A DNA stretch of 64,000 nt, taken from assembly GCA_020073485.1 (NCBI GenBank), contig JAIQFB010000018.1:1-64000 (forward strand), given 5' to 3'. Numbering within the stretch: position 1 is the stretch's first letter; each line of letters opens with the position of its first letter. Shown piece after piece: positions 53,457 through 63,877 of the stretch. This stretch comes from Terriglobia bacterium. Its GTDB lineage: Bacteria; Acidobacteriota; Terriglobia; Acidiferrales; UBA7541. Both the position numbers and the translations under genes were made by a program. The notes beneath the pieces were generated by a model. It did no database searches and was not told the DNA's origin. It saw nothing but the letters and a program-made list of their open reading frames with translations.

Positions 53457-53972
53457 TTATTTTCCGACTTCGAGCAATTCCACGTCGAAAATCAACGTTG
53501 CTTTCGGAGGAATCACGCCGCCCGCGCCGCTATCTCCATAGCCCAGCGCCGGTGGGATCCGCAATTGCCGTTTGCCGCCCGCTTTCATTCCTGCTACGCC
53601 TTCGTCCCAGCCCGGAATCACTTGCCCAGCTCCCAGCGTGAACACAAATGGCTTGCCGTGATCGAGAGAGCTGTCGAACTTTTCTCCCGTGGTCAACCAG
53701 CCGGTGTAGTGGACGCTGACGGGCTTTCCCGGGACGGCCGTATCGCCGTTGCCGGTGACAATGTCCCAGTACTGCAGGCCGGAGGCCGTGGTCGTCGGCG
53801 GGCCGGTCACTTTTGCCGGGCTGGACGGGCTCGAAGCACCGGCCTGGCTCGGCGCGCCAGATTTTTCAGAGCTGCCGCATCCGGACGTAAACCCGAGAAC
53901 CGCGAAAATGGCAAAAAGCAGAATTAATTTTTGTTTCCTCAAAGGAACCTCGCTCGCCAAATCATATCCCAA
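53457..53972 (-). CDS. FKBP-type peptidyl-prolyl isomerase lipoprotein
   Basis: A 171-residue periplasmic lipoprotein: a hydrophobic signal ([17 protein letters not shown]) with Cys32 acylated, a Ser/Pro-rich linker of about 30 residues and a single FKBP domain. FKBP residues are [40 protein letters not shown] and [13 protein letters not shown]. It should help proline isomerisation in exported proteins. ATG at 53972 is used; a TTG at 53942 is possible. It is upstream of nothing in its strand and ends 69 bases before zwf. Confidence 0.9.
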   Translation of the reverse strand: MGYDLASEVPLRKQKLILLFAIFAVLGFTSGCGSSEKSGAPSQAGASSPSSPAKVTGPPTTTASGLQYWDIVTGNGDTAVPGKPVSVHYTGWLTTGEKFDSSLDHGKPFVFTLGAGQVIPGWDEGVAGMKAGGKRQLRIPPALGYGDSGAGGVIPPKATLIFDVELLEVGK

Positions 53973-54117
53973 CGGCGGTCATGGGCGAAGATTGTTGTGG
54001 CGGGCGCGCAGCTCGGGCGTTGAAGCGTTTTGAGTTATCACGCGCCACAGTCTTCGATCCTGGATGGCGGGTGTTTTTCCGCTTCGTTTGGAGCGCTGCC
54101 AGACATCACAATGGAAA

Positions 54118-54131
54118 GTGACGGGGATCAC
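54118..54131. promoter_or_regulatory. CRP-like palindrome before stress operon
   Basis: GTGA-CGGGGA-TCAC fits the inner core of the CRP site (GTGA-N6-TCAC) about 50 bases before the ATG at 54181. The outer bases (A and G) do not fit. An eight-base match like this is expected about once per 64 kb by chance, and one occurs inside ldtD at 58497, so this is only suggestive. Confidence 0.3.
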
Positions 54132-54180
54132 GGCTCCATCTGTTCTTTCCGCGCAAAATGTGTATTGGAAGAGGCATCCC

Positions 54181-54840
54181 ATGATCTTTCACGATCGAGC
54201 GGAAGCCGGCCGCGCCTTGGCCCATCGGCTTGAGTCAAACGAACATGAGAACAACGTGATTGTGTTGGGCATTCCGCGAGGAGGAGTGCCAGTCGCCTTT
54301 GAAGTGGCCGCGAAACTGCATGCTCCGCTGGACGTCTTCGTGGTGCGCAAACTGGGCGTTCCCGGGCACGAAGAACTGGGATTCGGCGCGATTGCCAGCG
54401 GAGGAATGCGCTTTCTCGACTCGGAAATCATGGAAGCGGTGGGAATATCCGGCGAGGCGGTCGAAGAAGTCACGGCCAGGGAAACACAGGAATTGCAACG
54501 CCGCGAGCGCGCCTATCGCGGCGGGCGAAGCCCGCTCGGCGTCGAAGGCAAGACGGTAATCCTTGTGGACGATGGGATCGCCACGGGGTCCAGCATGCAA
54601 GTTGCCATCTCAGCGCTGCGTGCCATGCAGGCGGCGCAGATTGTGGTTGCCGTGCCGGTGGCGCCGGTTTCGACTTGCCGCCGCCTTAGAACTCAGCTGG
54701 ACGATCTTGTGTGCGTGCAGATGCCGACATTTTTTCACGCCATCGGCGAATTTTACGAAGATTTCTCGCAAGTTTCGGACGAAGAAGTAACGGATCTGCT
54801 TCATTTCAGTGCGCAAAAGCCGGCAAAAAATCCCGTGTGA
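54181..54840 (+). CDS. Phosphoribosyltransferase-like protein
   Basis: A 219-residue PRTase-fold protein. The PRPP loop reads KTVILVDDGIATGSS, and the N-terminal hood reads VIVLGIPRGGVPVAFEVA. Cytoplasmic. This family often pairs with or is fused to a dienelactone hydrolase (for example mycobacterial Rv0571c), and here such a gene follows 33 bases later. The nucleobase substrate is unknown, and it may act on phosphorylated ribose compounds in stress. ATG at 54181 follows GGAAGAGG; a longer frame from 54064 has no ribosome site. Confidence 0.88.
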   Translation: MIFHDRAEAGRALAHRLESNEHENNVIVLGIPRGGVPVAFEVAAKLHAPLDVFVVRKLGVPGHEELGFGAIASGGMRFLDSEIMEAVGISGEAVEEVTARETQELQRRERAYRGGRSPLGVEGKTVILVDDGIATGSSMQVAISALRAMQAAQIVVAVPVAPVSTCRRLRTQLDDLVCVQMPTFFHAIGEFYEDFSQVSDEEVTDLLHFSAQKPAKNPV

Positions 54841-54873
54841 GAGGTATTTCGCCGGCAACAGCAGGAGTGGCCC

Positions 54874-55593
54874 ATGGTTGTCCACGCAATGAAAAGACGA
54901 ACCGGCAAGGAGCGCGAAGTTTCCATCGCATTGAGCAAAGTCATGCTTCCAGGAACGTTGTGCGTTCCCAAAGAAGCGCCCGGCATCGCCATTTTTGCCC
55001 ACGGCAGCGGCAGCAGCCGCCTGAGCCCGCGCAATCAATATGTCGCGGCGGAGCTGCAATCCCAGGGCGTGGGTACGCTGCTGTTTGATTTGCTCACCTC
55101 GGAGGAAGAAGCCTTCGACGAAAGAACGGGGCAACTGCGCTTCGATATTCGCCTGCTGGCCAAGCGTCTGGTGAACGTGACCCACTGGGTCGAGGGCGAT
55201 TCAGAGACCTTCGGCCTGCGGATCGGTTATTTCGGCGCAAGCACGGGCGCTGCCGCCGCGCTGGCAGCGGCTGCCCAGCTACCCGGCAAGATTTCAGCGG
55301 TCGTTTCCCGCGGCGGCAGACCCGATCTCGCGGGCGAGGCGCTCCCCTTGGTGGAGGCGGCCACTCTCCTGATCGTGGGCGGCAACGACGAATCCGTGCT
55401 TTGCTGGAACCGCATCGCCCTGGCCGACCTCGGCTGCCGGGATAAGCGGCTCGAAATTATCCCCGGCGCGACACATTTGTTTGAGGAAGAAGGGGCGCTC
55501 GCGAATGTGGCGGAATTGGCGGCCGCTTGGTTCGCCAGCCACTTCTCGGAGTCTGAACAGGGGCAGGCCCATAAGACGGCACAAGAAAGATGA
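54874..55593 (+). CDS. Dienelactone hydrolase-like alpha/beta hydrolase
   Basis: A 239-residue alpha/beta hydrolase. The nucleophile elbow is YFGASTGAAAAL (GxSxG), the aspartate is in VGGNDESVL, and the histidine in IPGATHLFEE. The oxyanion segment is FAHGSGSSRLSPRN. The substrate is unknown. ATG at 54874 follows AGGAG. It lies between the phosphoribosyltransferase and groEL genes with short gaps, as part of one operon. Confidence 0.87.
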   Translation: MVVHAMKRRTGKEREVSIALSKVMLPGTLCVPKEAPGIAIFAHGSGSSRLSPRNQYVAAELQSQGVGTLLFDLLTSEEEAFDERTGQLRFDIRLLAKRLVNVTHWVEGDSETFGLRIGYFGASTGAAAALAAAAQLPGKISAVVSRGGRPDLAGEALPLVEAATLLIVGGNDESVLCWNRIALADLGCRDKRLEIIPGATHLFEEEGALANVAELAAAWFASHFSESEQGQAHKTAQER

Positions 55594-55602
55594 GGAGTCA
55601 CC

Positions 55603-57225
<1,623 letters not shown>

Positions 57226-57297
57226 CCGTCGGCTAGGGCTGTTCGCATCGGCAGGCGAACCGGCAGCGCAAACGAAGCGGGCAACAGGAGAAAGTCC

Positions 57298-57432
57298 ATG
57301 ATCATCAAAAAAAGGGGTGGCTACCAGGTGGTTTCCAGCAAGGGCAGGAATCTGGGCGGGCCGTACAAAACTCTGGAAGAGGCCAAGAAACGTCTTCGGC
57401 AGGTTGAATTTTTCAAACACCGGAAGGTGTAG
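57298..57432 (+). CDS. Small conserved basic protein (44 residues)
   Basis: An ATG at 57298 with a CAGGAGAAAG ribosome site opens a 44-residue frame ending TAG at 57432. The sequence (MIIKKRGGYQVVSSKGRNLGG, then KTLEEAKKRLRQVEFF) is basic and matches the pattern of short conserved bacterial proteins with a KRGKYxVVS...G and AxKRLRQVEFFK layout. Role unknown. It follows groEL by 72 bases on the same strand and is likely part of the operon. It is too short for ordinary length cut-offs and could be missed. Confidence 0.7.
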   Translation: MIIKKRGGYQVVSSKGRNLGGPYKTLEEAKKRLRQVEFFKHRKV

Positions 57433-57530
57433 CCTTAGGGGTCCGGTTTCCAGGAAAAATCGGTCTCTTCATGGACGAAACTTGGGCGCCCAAATACCAT
57501 TTTCGGCGTATGAATTCTCGCTATATCGTG

Positions 57531-57536
57531 TACAAT
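57531..57536 (+). promoter_or_regulatory. Possible -10 box for mepK-like gene
   Basis: TACAAT at 57531-57536 lies in A/T-rich sequence, about 110 bases before the GTG of the endopeptidase gene. No good -35 hexamer is 17 bases upstream, so this is weak. Confidence 0.25.
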
Positions 57537-57649
57537 AGCAAAGTTGCTTTCAGCGCCTCCGACGGTGACGCAGGTGATGCAAGAATGCGAAATCCGGCGC
57601 TGTCGCGGGAAGATATTTTCCCGCACAAGACCTTAATTCCAGGTGATCC

Positions 57650-58201
57650 GTGACGCTGAAAAAAATTGCACTGCGCATATTCGTTGCCTCAGCTTTGACC
57701 CTTGGATTCTGCTCCACCACTTTTCAGACCGCGAAGGCCGGGATCGCTCCTGAACGCGTCTATCGCCTCCGGCTTTTCGAGACGCACACTCTCGAGCGGA
57801 TCGATATTGTTTACAGGATCGGTGACGTCTATTTCCCCGATGCCATCAATCGCTTGGATCTATTCCTGCGCGATCACCGCACCAATGATGAGCGGGACCT
57901 CGATCCCCGCCTGTTCGACTTGTTGCACGATTTGACCGCTTCGGTCGGCAAGAGTGACGCGGAAATCAACATCGTGTGCGGCTATCGCACGCCGTGGAGT
58001 AATGAGTTTCTGCGCCGCACCACCTCGGGTGTCGCCTCCCATAGCCAGCACATGGAAGGCAAGGCCATCGACATTCGCATTCCCGGAGTTCCCACGCTGC
58101 GATTGCGCAACGCCGCGCTGGCGCTGCACCGCGGAGGAGTTGGTTTTTATCCGAAGTCCGCGTTCGTCCATGTGGACGTTGGCCGCGTACGCTGGTGGTA
58201 A
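57650..58201 (+). CDS. mepK: Murein endopeptidase, MepK/YcbK-like (DUF882)
   Basis: A 183-residue exported protein with a signal peptide (VASALTLGFCSTTFQTAKA) and a DUF882/peptidase M15-like zinc domain. Zinc ligands and the active site fit H134 and D141 in SHSQHMEGKAIDIR and H174 in FVHVDVGRVRWW; the 7-residue spacing is typical. E. coli YcbK (MepK) cleaves 3-3 cross-links in peptidoglycan made by L,D-transpeptidases. The convergent neighbour is an L,D-transpeptidase. GTG at 57650 follows AGGTGATCC. Confidence 0.85.
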   Translation: MTLKKIALRIFVASALTLGFCSTTFQTAKAGIAPERVYRLRLFETHTLERIDIVYRIGDVYFPDAINRLDLFLRDHRTNDERDLDPRLFDLLHDLTASVGKSDAEINIVCGYRTPWSNEFLRRTTSGVASHSQHMEGKAIDIRIPGVPTLRLRNAALALHRGGVGFYPKSAFVHVDVGRVRWW

Positions 58202-58232
58202 CGAGCAACAGGGAACTCAGGTTCGTGAGGCT

Positions 58233-60056
58233 CTAGTTGCGATGGATGTAGCCTTGCGTTAACGCGCGTTCCAGTTCCGCATCATATCCGTATATATCGT
58301 TATAGAAATCAACTTCGCCGTTTTCCTGCGCAACGGCAGTGCCATAAAGAATCAACACGGGAATGGGATTTTTGATTTTAACTTCCATAGTTTCTTCGCC
58401 ATTCATGGCGCTGCGGATATTTTCCGGTGTCCATTTCGGATCATCCCTTAGAACCCATTCTGCAAGCGCCACGGCGTCCTCTACACGGATGCACCCGTGA
58501 CTGAAATCACGACGGGACCTTGAAAAGAGCGTCTTGGCTGGTGTGTCATGCATGTAAACGTCGTACTGATTGGGGAACTCGAATTTTATGAGTCCGAGAG
58601 CATCGTCCGGACCCGGTTTTTGGCGGATGGCTAACTTTCCCGACCGGAGCTTTTCCAGGAGTTCGTCATCCACCGCGCCATCGCTGATTACGTTTCCGCG
58701 ATGGTCCACGATTTCGTAGGCATTTCGCTCAAGGTAGGAAGAATCTTTCTCAATCTTTGGCATAAGCTCATGCTGCAGAATGCTAAGCGGCACATTCCAA
58801 TAAGGCCTGAAGATTACCGACTGCATCCGGCTCGCAAAAACGGGAGTCTTGTGCCGATACGCCCGGCCGATGACGACTTTCATGGAAAAGGCCGCTTCAT
58901 ATTTTTCATTCGCGGCGTAGACGCGAAACGCGGGAATATTCACGACAACCGGCGGCCGCTCAAACGCATGCGGCAGCCATCTCCATCGCTCCAGCGTGAG
59001 TTGGAGTTGCTTCACGCGTTGCTGGAGCGGTGTGTTGAGCTGTTTCACCGTGGGCGCATCGATTTGGCCGCTCGGATCGAGGCCGTGGCGCTGTTGAAAG
59101 TGTTTCACCGCGTTGACAAGTTTCCCCTCATAAATAGTTTCCGGGGGTAAGGTTAGATCTTGCTCCCGGAGATCTCCCAAAAGACGCAATAGTTTCGTGA
59201 GCCTGGGCACGCCATTGTAGGTATTGCCAGGCCGGACCGGCTTGGTGGGCACCGGCAGACGTTCTCCATCATCTTGGCGTGCAAGTTCCATATAAGTGTT
59301 GAGCGCGGCTCTGGTTCGGCGGTACGCCGGAAACGGCGGCTCGATGGTTTCCACCACCGCGTCGATGTCGCTGGCCTCAACCATGTTCTGGCGCAGGAAT
59401 TCGGATAGGTCGACATCGTGACCGCCGATATCGAGTCCGAAGTGGTACTGGCGGGGATTGATCCGGCCGATGTGCAGGTCCGAGACGTATCTCATCGTCG
59501 CAACCGTCAAATCGAAATCGAACCGGACAAGATCCGGCTCTGACTCCTTTGCGATTTGCTCCAGCGAGGCGGCGCGTGCGCTCCAACCAGGCCCATCATA
59601 ATCTTCCGGTCTGAGTCCCTTGGTTTCCGCGCTTTTCAACAACAACATGATCGCGCGAGCCTGTAATGTTGGCCTGGATTCTCGCATCCAAGGCAGGGTG
59701 TCATGGAACGAGTCGTAGAATTCCTTTAGCTCCGTCCGAAACTTCTCGGACCCGGGCGGCCGAAAGTCGGCAAGAACGGTCGCGTTCAGAAGATCGTGCA
59801 AATAAGCCGCGCCATCGCTGGTGAGCCGTTGATGCCCGGAATCGGCCGCGGCATTCGCGATACCGGTGATCGAGCCCGGTTCCGGATTCTTGCCCGGTCC
59901 CCGCTGGCAGGCAGCACCTAATAGAACTACGAGCCCTAAGCAACACAGCCAGCGAAGGCGAAAAAGACTGGCCCTGATTTGTTCACGGACGGATATTGAA
60001 CCTTTTCTCGTTTTGTGACCCTTTCCTAGCCCGTGTGCCGCAAAGCCTAAAGCCAT
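58233..60056 (-). CDS. ldtD: L,D-transpeptidase, YcbB/LdtD-like
   Basis: A 607-residue (from the ATG at 60056) or 629-residue (ATG at 60122) envelope protein. The hydrophobic start LFRLRWLCCLGLVVLLGAAC may be a lipoprotein signal, though the lipobox is imperfect. Then come a helical scaffold domain, a peptidoglycan-binding domain (KLVNAVKHFQQRHGLDPSGQID...TVKQLN), and a YkuD catalytic domain with DFSHGCIRVED holding the cysteine. It forms 3-3 cross-links between peptidoglycan chains. It is next to the MepK-like endopeptidase, as ycbB and ycbK are neighbours in E. coli. Confidence 0.88.
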   Translation of the reverse strand: MALGFAAHGLGKGHKTRKGSISVREQIRASLFRLRWLCCLGLVVLLGAACQRGPGKNPEPGSITGIANAAADSGHQRLTSDGAAYLHDLLNATVLADFRPPGSEKFRTELKEFYDSFHDTLPWMRESRPTLQARAIMLLLKSAETKGLRPEDYDGPGWSARAASLEQIAKESEPDLVRFDFDLTVATMRYVSDLHIGRINPRQYHFGLDIGGHDVDLSEFLRQNMVEASDIDAVVETIEPPFPAYRRTRAALNTYMELARQDDGERLPVPTKPVRPGNTYNGVPRLTKLLRLLGDLREQDLTLPPETIYEGKLVNAVKHFQQRHGLDPSGQIDAPTVKQLNTPLQQRVKQLQLTLERWRWLPHAFERPPVVVNIPAFRVYAANEKYEAAFSMKVVIGRAYRHKTPVFASRMQSVIFRPYWNVPLSILQHELMPKIEKDSSYLERNAYEIVDHRGNVISDGAVDDELLEKLRSGKLAIRQKPGPDDALGLIKFEFPNQYDVYMHDTPAKTLFSRSRRDFSHGCIRVEDAVALAEWVLRDDPKWTPENIRSAMNGEETMEVKIKNPIPVLILYGTAVAQENGEVDFYNDIYGYDAELERALTQGYIHRN

Positions 60057-60162
60057 CTTCCGGGAATTTTGACGAGTTAACGGTGAGCCGTTTTGTACAA
60101 TTCTGTATCGTCGCAAATCCAAGCGGAATGCGCGGAATGTGGGTCACTCTAGTAGGCCTTAA

Positions 60163-62586
60163 TCACCCGGCTTTCACAAGTGCCTTCGCGCCGAGGCGCT
60201 GCTCGGAAGCCGCCACGCGAAGTGCCGTCTTGATGGCCGTATCGGGATTGAGCGAGATCGAGTCGATGCCCTGCGTAACCAGCCATTCGGCGAATTCCGG
60301 AAAGTCCGAAGGCGCCTGCCCGCAAATGCCGATGGGCTTCTTTGCTTCCTGCGCGGCGCGGATCGCGAGCGCGATCATCCTGCGCACCGCCTCATTGTTT
60401 TCATCGAACAGGTGAGCCACGGTGGCCGAGTCGCGGTCCAGCCCGAGGGTAAGCTGCGTGAGGTCGTTTGAGCCGATGGAGTACCCATCAAAGATCTTCA
60501 GGAACTCGTCTGCCAGAATGACATTGGCGGGGATTTCGCACATGGCATAGATTTCCAGGCCGTTGTCGTGTTGCCGCAGCCCGTGCAGGGCCATCTGCGC
60601 GATCACTTTCTTTCCTTCCTCGACGGTGCGGCAGAAGGGAATCATCGCTTTCAGATTCGTAAGGCCCATGGCGTTGCGCACTCGCGCCAGAGCGGCGCAT
60701 TCCAGCGCAAAGCCCGGAGCGTAGCGCGGATCGCAATACCGCGATGCTCCGCGAAAGCCGATCATGGGATTTTCTTCCCCAGGCTCAAACTCCGCGCCGC
60801 CCAGCAAACGCGCGTATTCATTGGTCTTGAAATCGCTCATGCGCACGATCACCGGCTTGGGATAAAACGCCGCGGCAATCCTGGCCACGCCTTCGCTCAA
60901 CCGCCGGATGAAAAACTCCTTGGGATCTTCAGCGGCGATCCGGTTGCGAATTTCGTTGACCGCCTTAGCGTCCTTCAAATTCGGGAACTGCGCGAGCGCC
61001 ATCGGATGGATGCCGATGTGATTGGTAACGATGAACTCCATGCGGGCCAGGCCCACGCCTTCGTTCGGGATCGCGGCCAGATGAAACGCCTGGTCCGGAT
61101 CGCCCACGATCAGCATGACTTTGGTGTGCGTCGCGGGAACCGCATTGGCTTCCACATGCTCGATATCGAATGGCAAGCGGCCATCGTACACATGGCCTTC
61201 GCTGCCTTCCGAGCAGCATACCGTTACCTCTCTGCCGGTCGTCAATACCTGCGTTGCGTTGCCTGTTCCCACGATGCAGGGGATCCCGAACTCGCGTGAC
61301 ACGATGGCGGCATGCGCGGTTCGTCCGCCCTGATCGGTAATGATTGCGGCCACGCGGCGCATCACCGGCTCCCAATCGGGATCCGTATTCCGCGCGACGA
61401 GCACTTCTCCCTGCTGCACATCCTGCAATTTGCTTACATCCAGCACCACACGAGCGCGGCCCGCGCCAATTTTTTCTCCCACCGCTTGTCCCACCACCAC
61501 CGGAGTGCCTGAATTTGCCTTCAGGTGGTACACCTCGGCCGTGGCCTGCAGATTCTTGCCCGAATGCACCGTTTCCGGACGAGCCTGCACGATGAATAAC
61601 TCTCCGCTCAAGCCGTCCTTGGCCCATTCGATATCCATCGGCTGAGAACGCTTGGCAATTTCCGAATAATGCTGCTCGATAAGGCAAGCCCAGCGCGCCA
61701 GTTGCAGAACTTCCGAGTCCGCAAGGCAATACCGCGCGCGATCTTGCTCGGGAGTCGCTTCGCTGCGTGTCGTACGCGTGCCGGCGGCGTAAAGCATGCG
61801 GACTTCCTTCGAGCCGAGTTGCCGTCCCACGATGGATTCATATCCCGCGCTGAGCGTAGGCTTGAAGACGAGCCATTCGTCCGGTGTGACCACGCCCTGA
61901 ACGACAAGTTCTCCCAAACCGTAAGATCCGTTGATCGTGACCACGTCGCGAAAACCCGACTCGGTGTCGAGCGTAAAGATCACGCCGGAAGAGGCCAGGT
62001 CCGACCTCACCATGGGCATGACCCCAACCGAGAGCGCGACTTTCAATTGAGAATAGCCTTGCCGCGCTCGATAGCTGATGGCTCGGTCCGTGAACAGCGA
62101 GGCAATGCATTGGTGCACGGCGCGCAGAAGGCTGTCTTCGCCACGCACGTTCAGAAATGTCTCGGCGGCGCCCGCAAATGACGCTTCCGGCAAATCTTCC
62201 GCGCTGGCCGAGGACCTCACCGCCAACTCGGCTTCGCGCCCGAGGCGTCCAACAAGTTCTCGATAGGACTGGCGAACGGCAGACTGGAGGTCTTCCGGCA
62301 AAGGCGTCTCCAGAATTCGCGACCGGGCCTCATGGCCTTTAGCTGCAAGCTGTTCCAGATTCTCGGGATCCAGATTCGAGAAAAGGCCCTCGAGTTTCGC
62401 GCGCAAATCTTGCTCCTCGAGAAGGCGCCAGTAGCTGTCTGTAGTCACGGCGAATCCATCCAGGACGCCAACCCCTTTAGTCTTCAGCGCGCTGAACATC
62501 TCCCCCAGGGACGCGTTCTTGCCTCCGACTCGTGCCACGTCTCCCATGCGAATCTCGGAAAAATTTACTGTAAAAGCTGGCTTCAT
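60163..62586 (-). CDS. ppsA: Phosphoenolpyruvate synthase
   Basis: An 807-residue PEP synthase that makes phosphoenolpyruvate from pyruvate and ATP in gluconeogenesis. The N-terminal ATP-grasp part reads GGKNASLGEMF and AVRSSASAEDLPEASFAG; the swivelling phosphohistidine is in DQGGRTAHAAIVSREF; the C-terminal barrel has SDFKTNEYA, MIGFRGASRY and IGICGQAPSDFPEFAEWL, where the usual catalytic cysteine is present. ATG at 62586 follows GGGGGAAG; a start at 62598 is possible. The upstream region shares a divergent promoter with the VWA gene and has a CRP-like palindrome. Confidence 0.93.
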   Translation of the reverse strand: MKPAFTVNFSEIRMGDVARVGGKNASLGEMFSALKTKGVGVLDGFAVTTDSYWRLLEEQDLRAKLEGLFSNLDPENLEQLAAKGHEARSRILETPLPEDLQSAVRQSYRELVGRLGREAELAVRSSASAEDLPEASFAGAAETFLNVRGEDSLLRAVHQCIASLFTDRAISYRARQGYSQLKVALSVGVMPMVRSDLASSGVIFTLDTESGFRDVVTINGSYGLGELVVQGVVTPDEWLVFKPTLSAGYESIVGRQLGSKEVRMLYAAGTRTTRSEATPEQDRARYCLADSEVLQLARWACLIEQHYSEIAKRSQPMDIEWAKDGLSGELFIVQARPETVHSGKNLQATAEVYHLKANSGTPVVVGQAVGEKIGAGRARVVLDVSKLQDVQQGEVLVARNTDPDWEPVMRRVAAIITDQGGRTAHAAIVSREFGIPCIVGTGNATQVLTTGREVTVCCSEGSEGHVYDGRLPFDIEHVEANAVPATHTKVMLIVGDPDQAFHLAAIPNEGVGLARMEFIVTNHIGIHPMALAQFPNLKDAKAVNEIRNRIAAEDPKEFFIRRLSEGVARIAAAFYPKPVIVRMSDFKTNEYARLLGGAEFEPGEENPMIGFRGASRYCDPRYAPGFALECAALARVRNAMGLTNLKAMIPFCRTVEEGKKVIAQMALHGLRQHDNGLEIYAMCEIPANVILADEFLKIFDGYSIGSNDLTQLTLGLDRDSATVAHLFDENNEAVRRMIALAIRAAQEAKKPIGICGQAPSDFPEFAEWLVTQGIDSISLNPDTAIKTALRVAASEQRLGAKALVKAG

Positions 62587-62680
62587 TGCTTCCCCCATCG
62601 GTTGCCGGCGCTTAACTACCCGCCTGAGTCATTTTCCTAACGGCATACGCATCAAGTATGTGCGCCCCATCGTCTTTGTA

Positions 62681-62696
62681 TGTGATCTGAGGCACA
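62681..62696. promoter_or_regulatory. CRP-like palindrome in ppsA/VWA divergent gap
   Basis: TGTGA-TCTGAG-GCACA matches TGTGA-N6-TCACA with one mismatch. The longer palindrome GTATGTG-N8-CACATAC is perfect over seven bases per arm (62678-62699). It lies 95 bases before ppsA and 148 bases before the VWA gene. A CRP/FNR-like regulator could control either gene. Confidence 0.5.
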
Positions 62697-62843
62697 TACG
62701 CCGGTATCCCTGCAGGATAAATAATAAGTGAAGAGAAATGCCATACGCGAGACCCGCTAGATGGAGTTACTCTTTGAGCGGAATTGGCATCATCTAGCAA
62801 TAGTGGCGCCCCGTCTTTGAAATGAAGCGGAAGGGAGGACATC

Positions 62844-63785
62844 ATGAAAGCGCGAAGCGTCAGGTGGATAGTTTTTTGCGGCCTACTGTTCGGACTCGGA
62901 TTTGGCGTTGTGTCCTGGGCATCTCCGCAGGCCCCTGCGGCCGGGACCGTCCCGGTCTCAACCGTCGTGTCCGTGGAGACCAAGTACGGAAAAGAAGTCC
63001 CCGAAATCCAGCGACAGGACGTGCGCGCATTCCTGAGCGGCAAGCGTGTCTCCGTCACCGATTGGGTTCCGCTGCGCGGAGACAAGGCGGGACTTGAGCT
63101 GTACATTCTCATCGACGAGTCGGTTGATCAAGATGTCGCGCTGCAATTCGACGACCTGCGCCATTTCATGAACGCGCAACCTCCGACCACATCCCTGGGG
63201 GTCGGCTACATGCGCAATGGGACCGTGGAGATAGCCCAGAATTTAACCACCGATCACGCACTGGCCGGCAAAGCCCTGCGTCTGACTCCCGGCGCTGGAA
63301 TGGGCATGGGGAGTCCCTATCTGTCTCTCTCGGACCTGGCCAAGAGGTGGCCGGAAAGCCCGAATCGCCATGCGGTTCTGATGATCTCGAGTGGGATCGA
63401 CCCATGGCAATCCGGCTTCAATCCTCCATACCTGGACGCGGCCGTGGAACGAGCGCAGCGAGCCGGGATTCAGGTGTACGCCATTTATGCTTCGGGGATA
63501 GGTCACTACGCACACAGCATGTATCGGGTCAATTGGGGGCAAAACAACCTGGCGCAACTGGCCGAAGAAACCGGAGGCGAAGCGCACGTTCAGGGCCTGC
63601 AGACAGCGGTATCTTTCAGCCCCTATCTGGACCAGATTGCGGACCGTCTTACTCACCAGTATAGAGTCACGGTTGCGGCCAATCCCGGAAAGAGTGCGAA
63701 CTATCAAGCCATCCGGCTGCAAACGGAAGTGCCGGGTGCGGAGCTCATTACCGAGGATAGGATCTACGTTCCTGCCGCGAAATAG
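62844..63785 (+). CDS. Exported VWA-domain (VWFA-related) protein
   Basis: A 313-residue exported protein with a signal peptide (IVFCGLLFGLGFGVVSWASPQ), followed by an acidobacterial VWFA-related domain. The MIDAS-like motif reads LYILIDESVDQD, where the last Ser of DxSxS is replaced, so metal binding is uncertain. Further marks are HAVLMISSGIDPWQSG, GIQVYAIYASG and NLAQLAEETGGEAHV. Such proteins are numerous in Acidobacteriota with unknown partners, probably in the periplasm. The ATG follows GGGAGGAC. Confidence 0.8.
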   Translation: MKARSVRWIVFCGLLFGLGFGVVSWASPQAPAAGTVPVSTVVSVETKYGKEVPEIQRQDVRAFLSGKRVSVTDWVPLRGDKAGLELYILIDESVDQDVALQFDDLRHFMNAQPPTTSLGVGYMRNGTVEIAQNLTTDHALAGKALRLTPGAGMGMGSPYLSLSDLAKRWPESPNRHAVLMISSGIDPWQSGFNPPYLDAAVERAQRAGIQVYAIYASGIGHYAHSMYRVNWGQNNLAQLAEETGGEAHVQGLQTAVSFSPYLDQIADRLTHQYRVTVAANPGKSANYQAIRLQTEVPGAELITEDRIYVPAAK

Positions 63786-63877
63786 CTTACGAATTCAGCG
63801 GGGAATCGGATTTCGCTTAATGGCCGAAGCGGCAGGCAAGGCCGATGGACCGCAATCCAAGAGAGGACATTCGCCAA

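Noticed and set aside
58497-58510. GTGA-CTGAAA-TCAC, a CRP-like core
   Set aside because: It lies inside the ldtD coding region over the codons of the catalytic SHGCIR motif, so it is explained by protein sequence.
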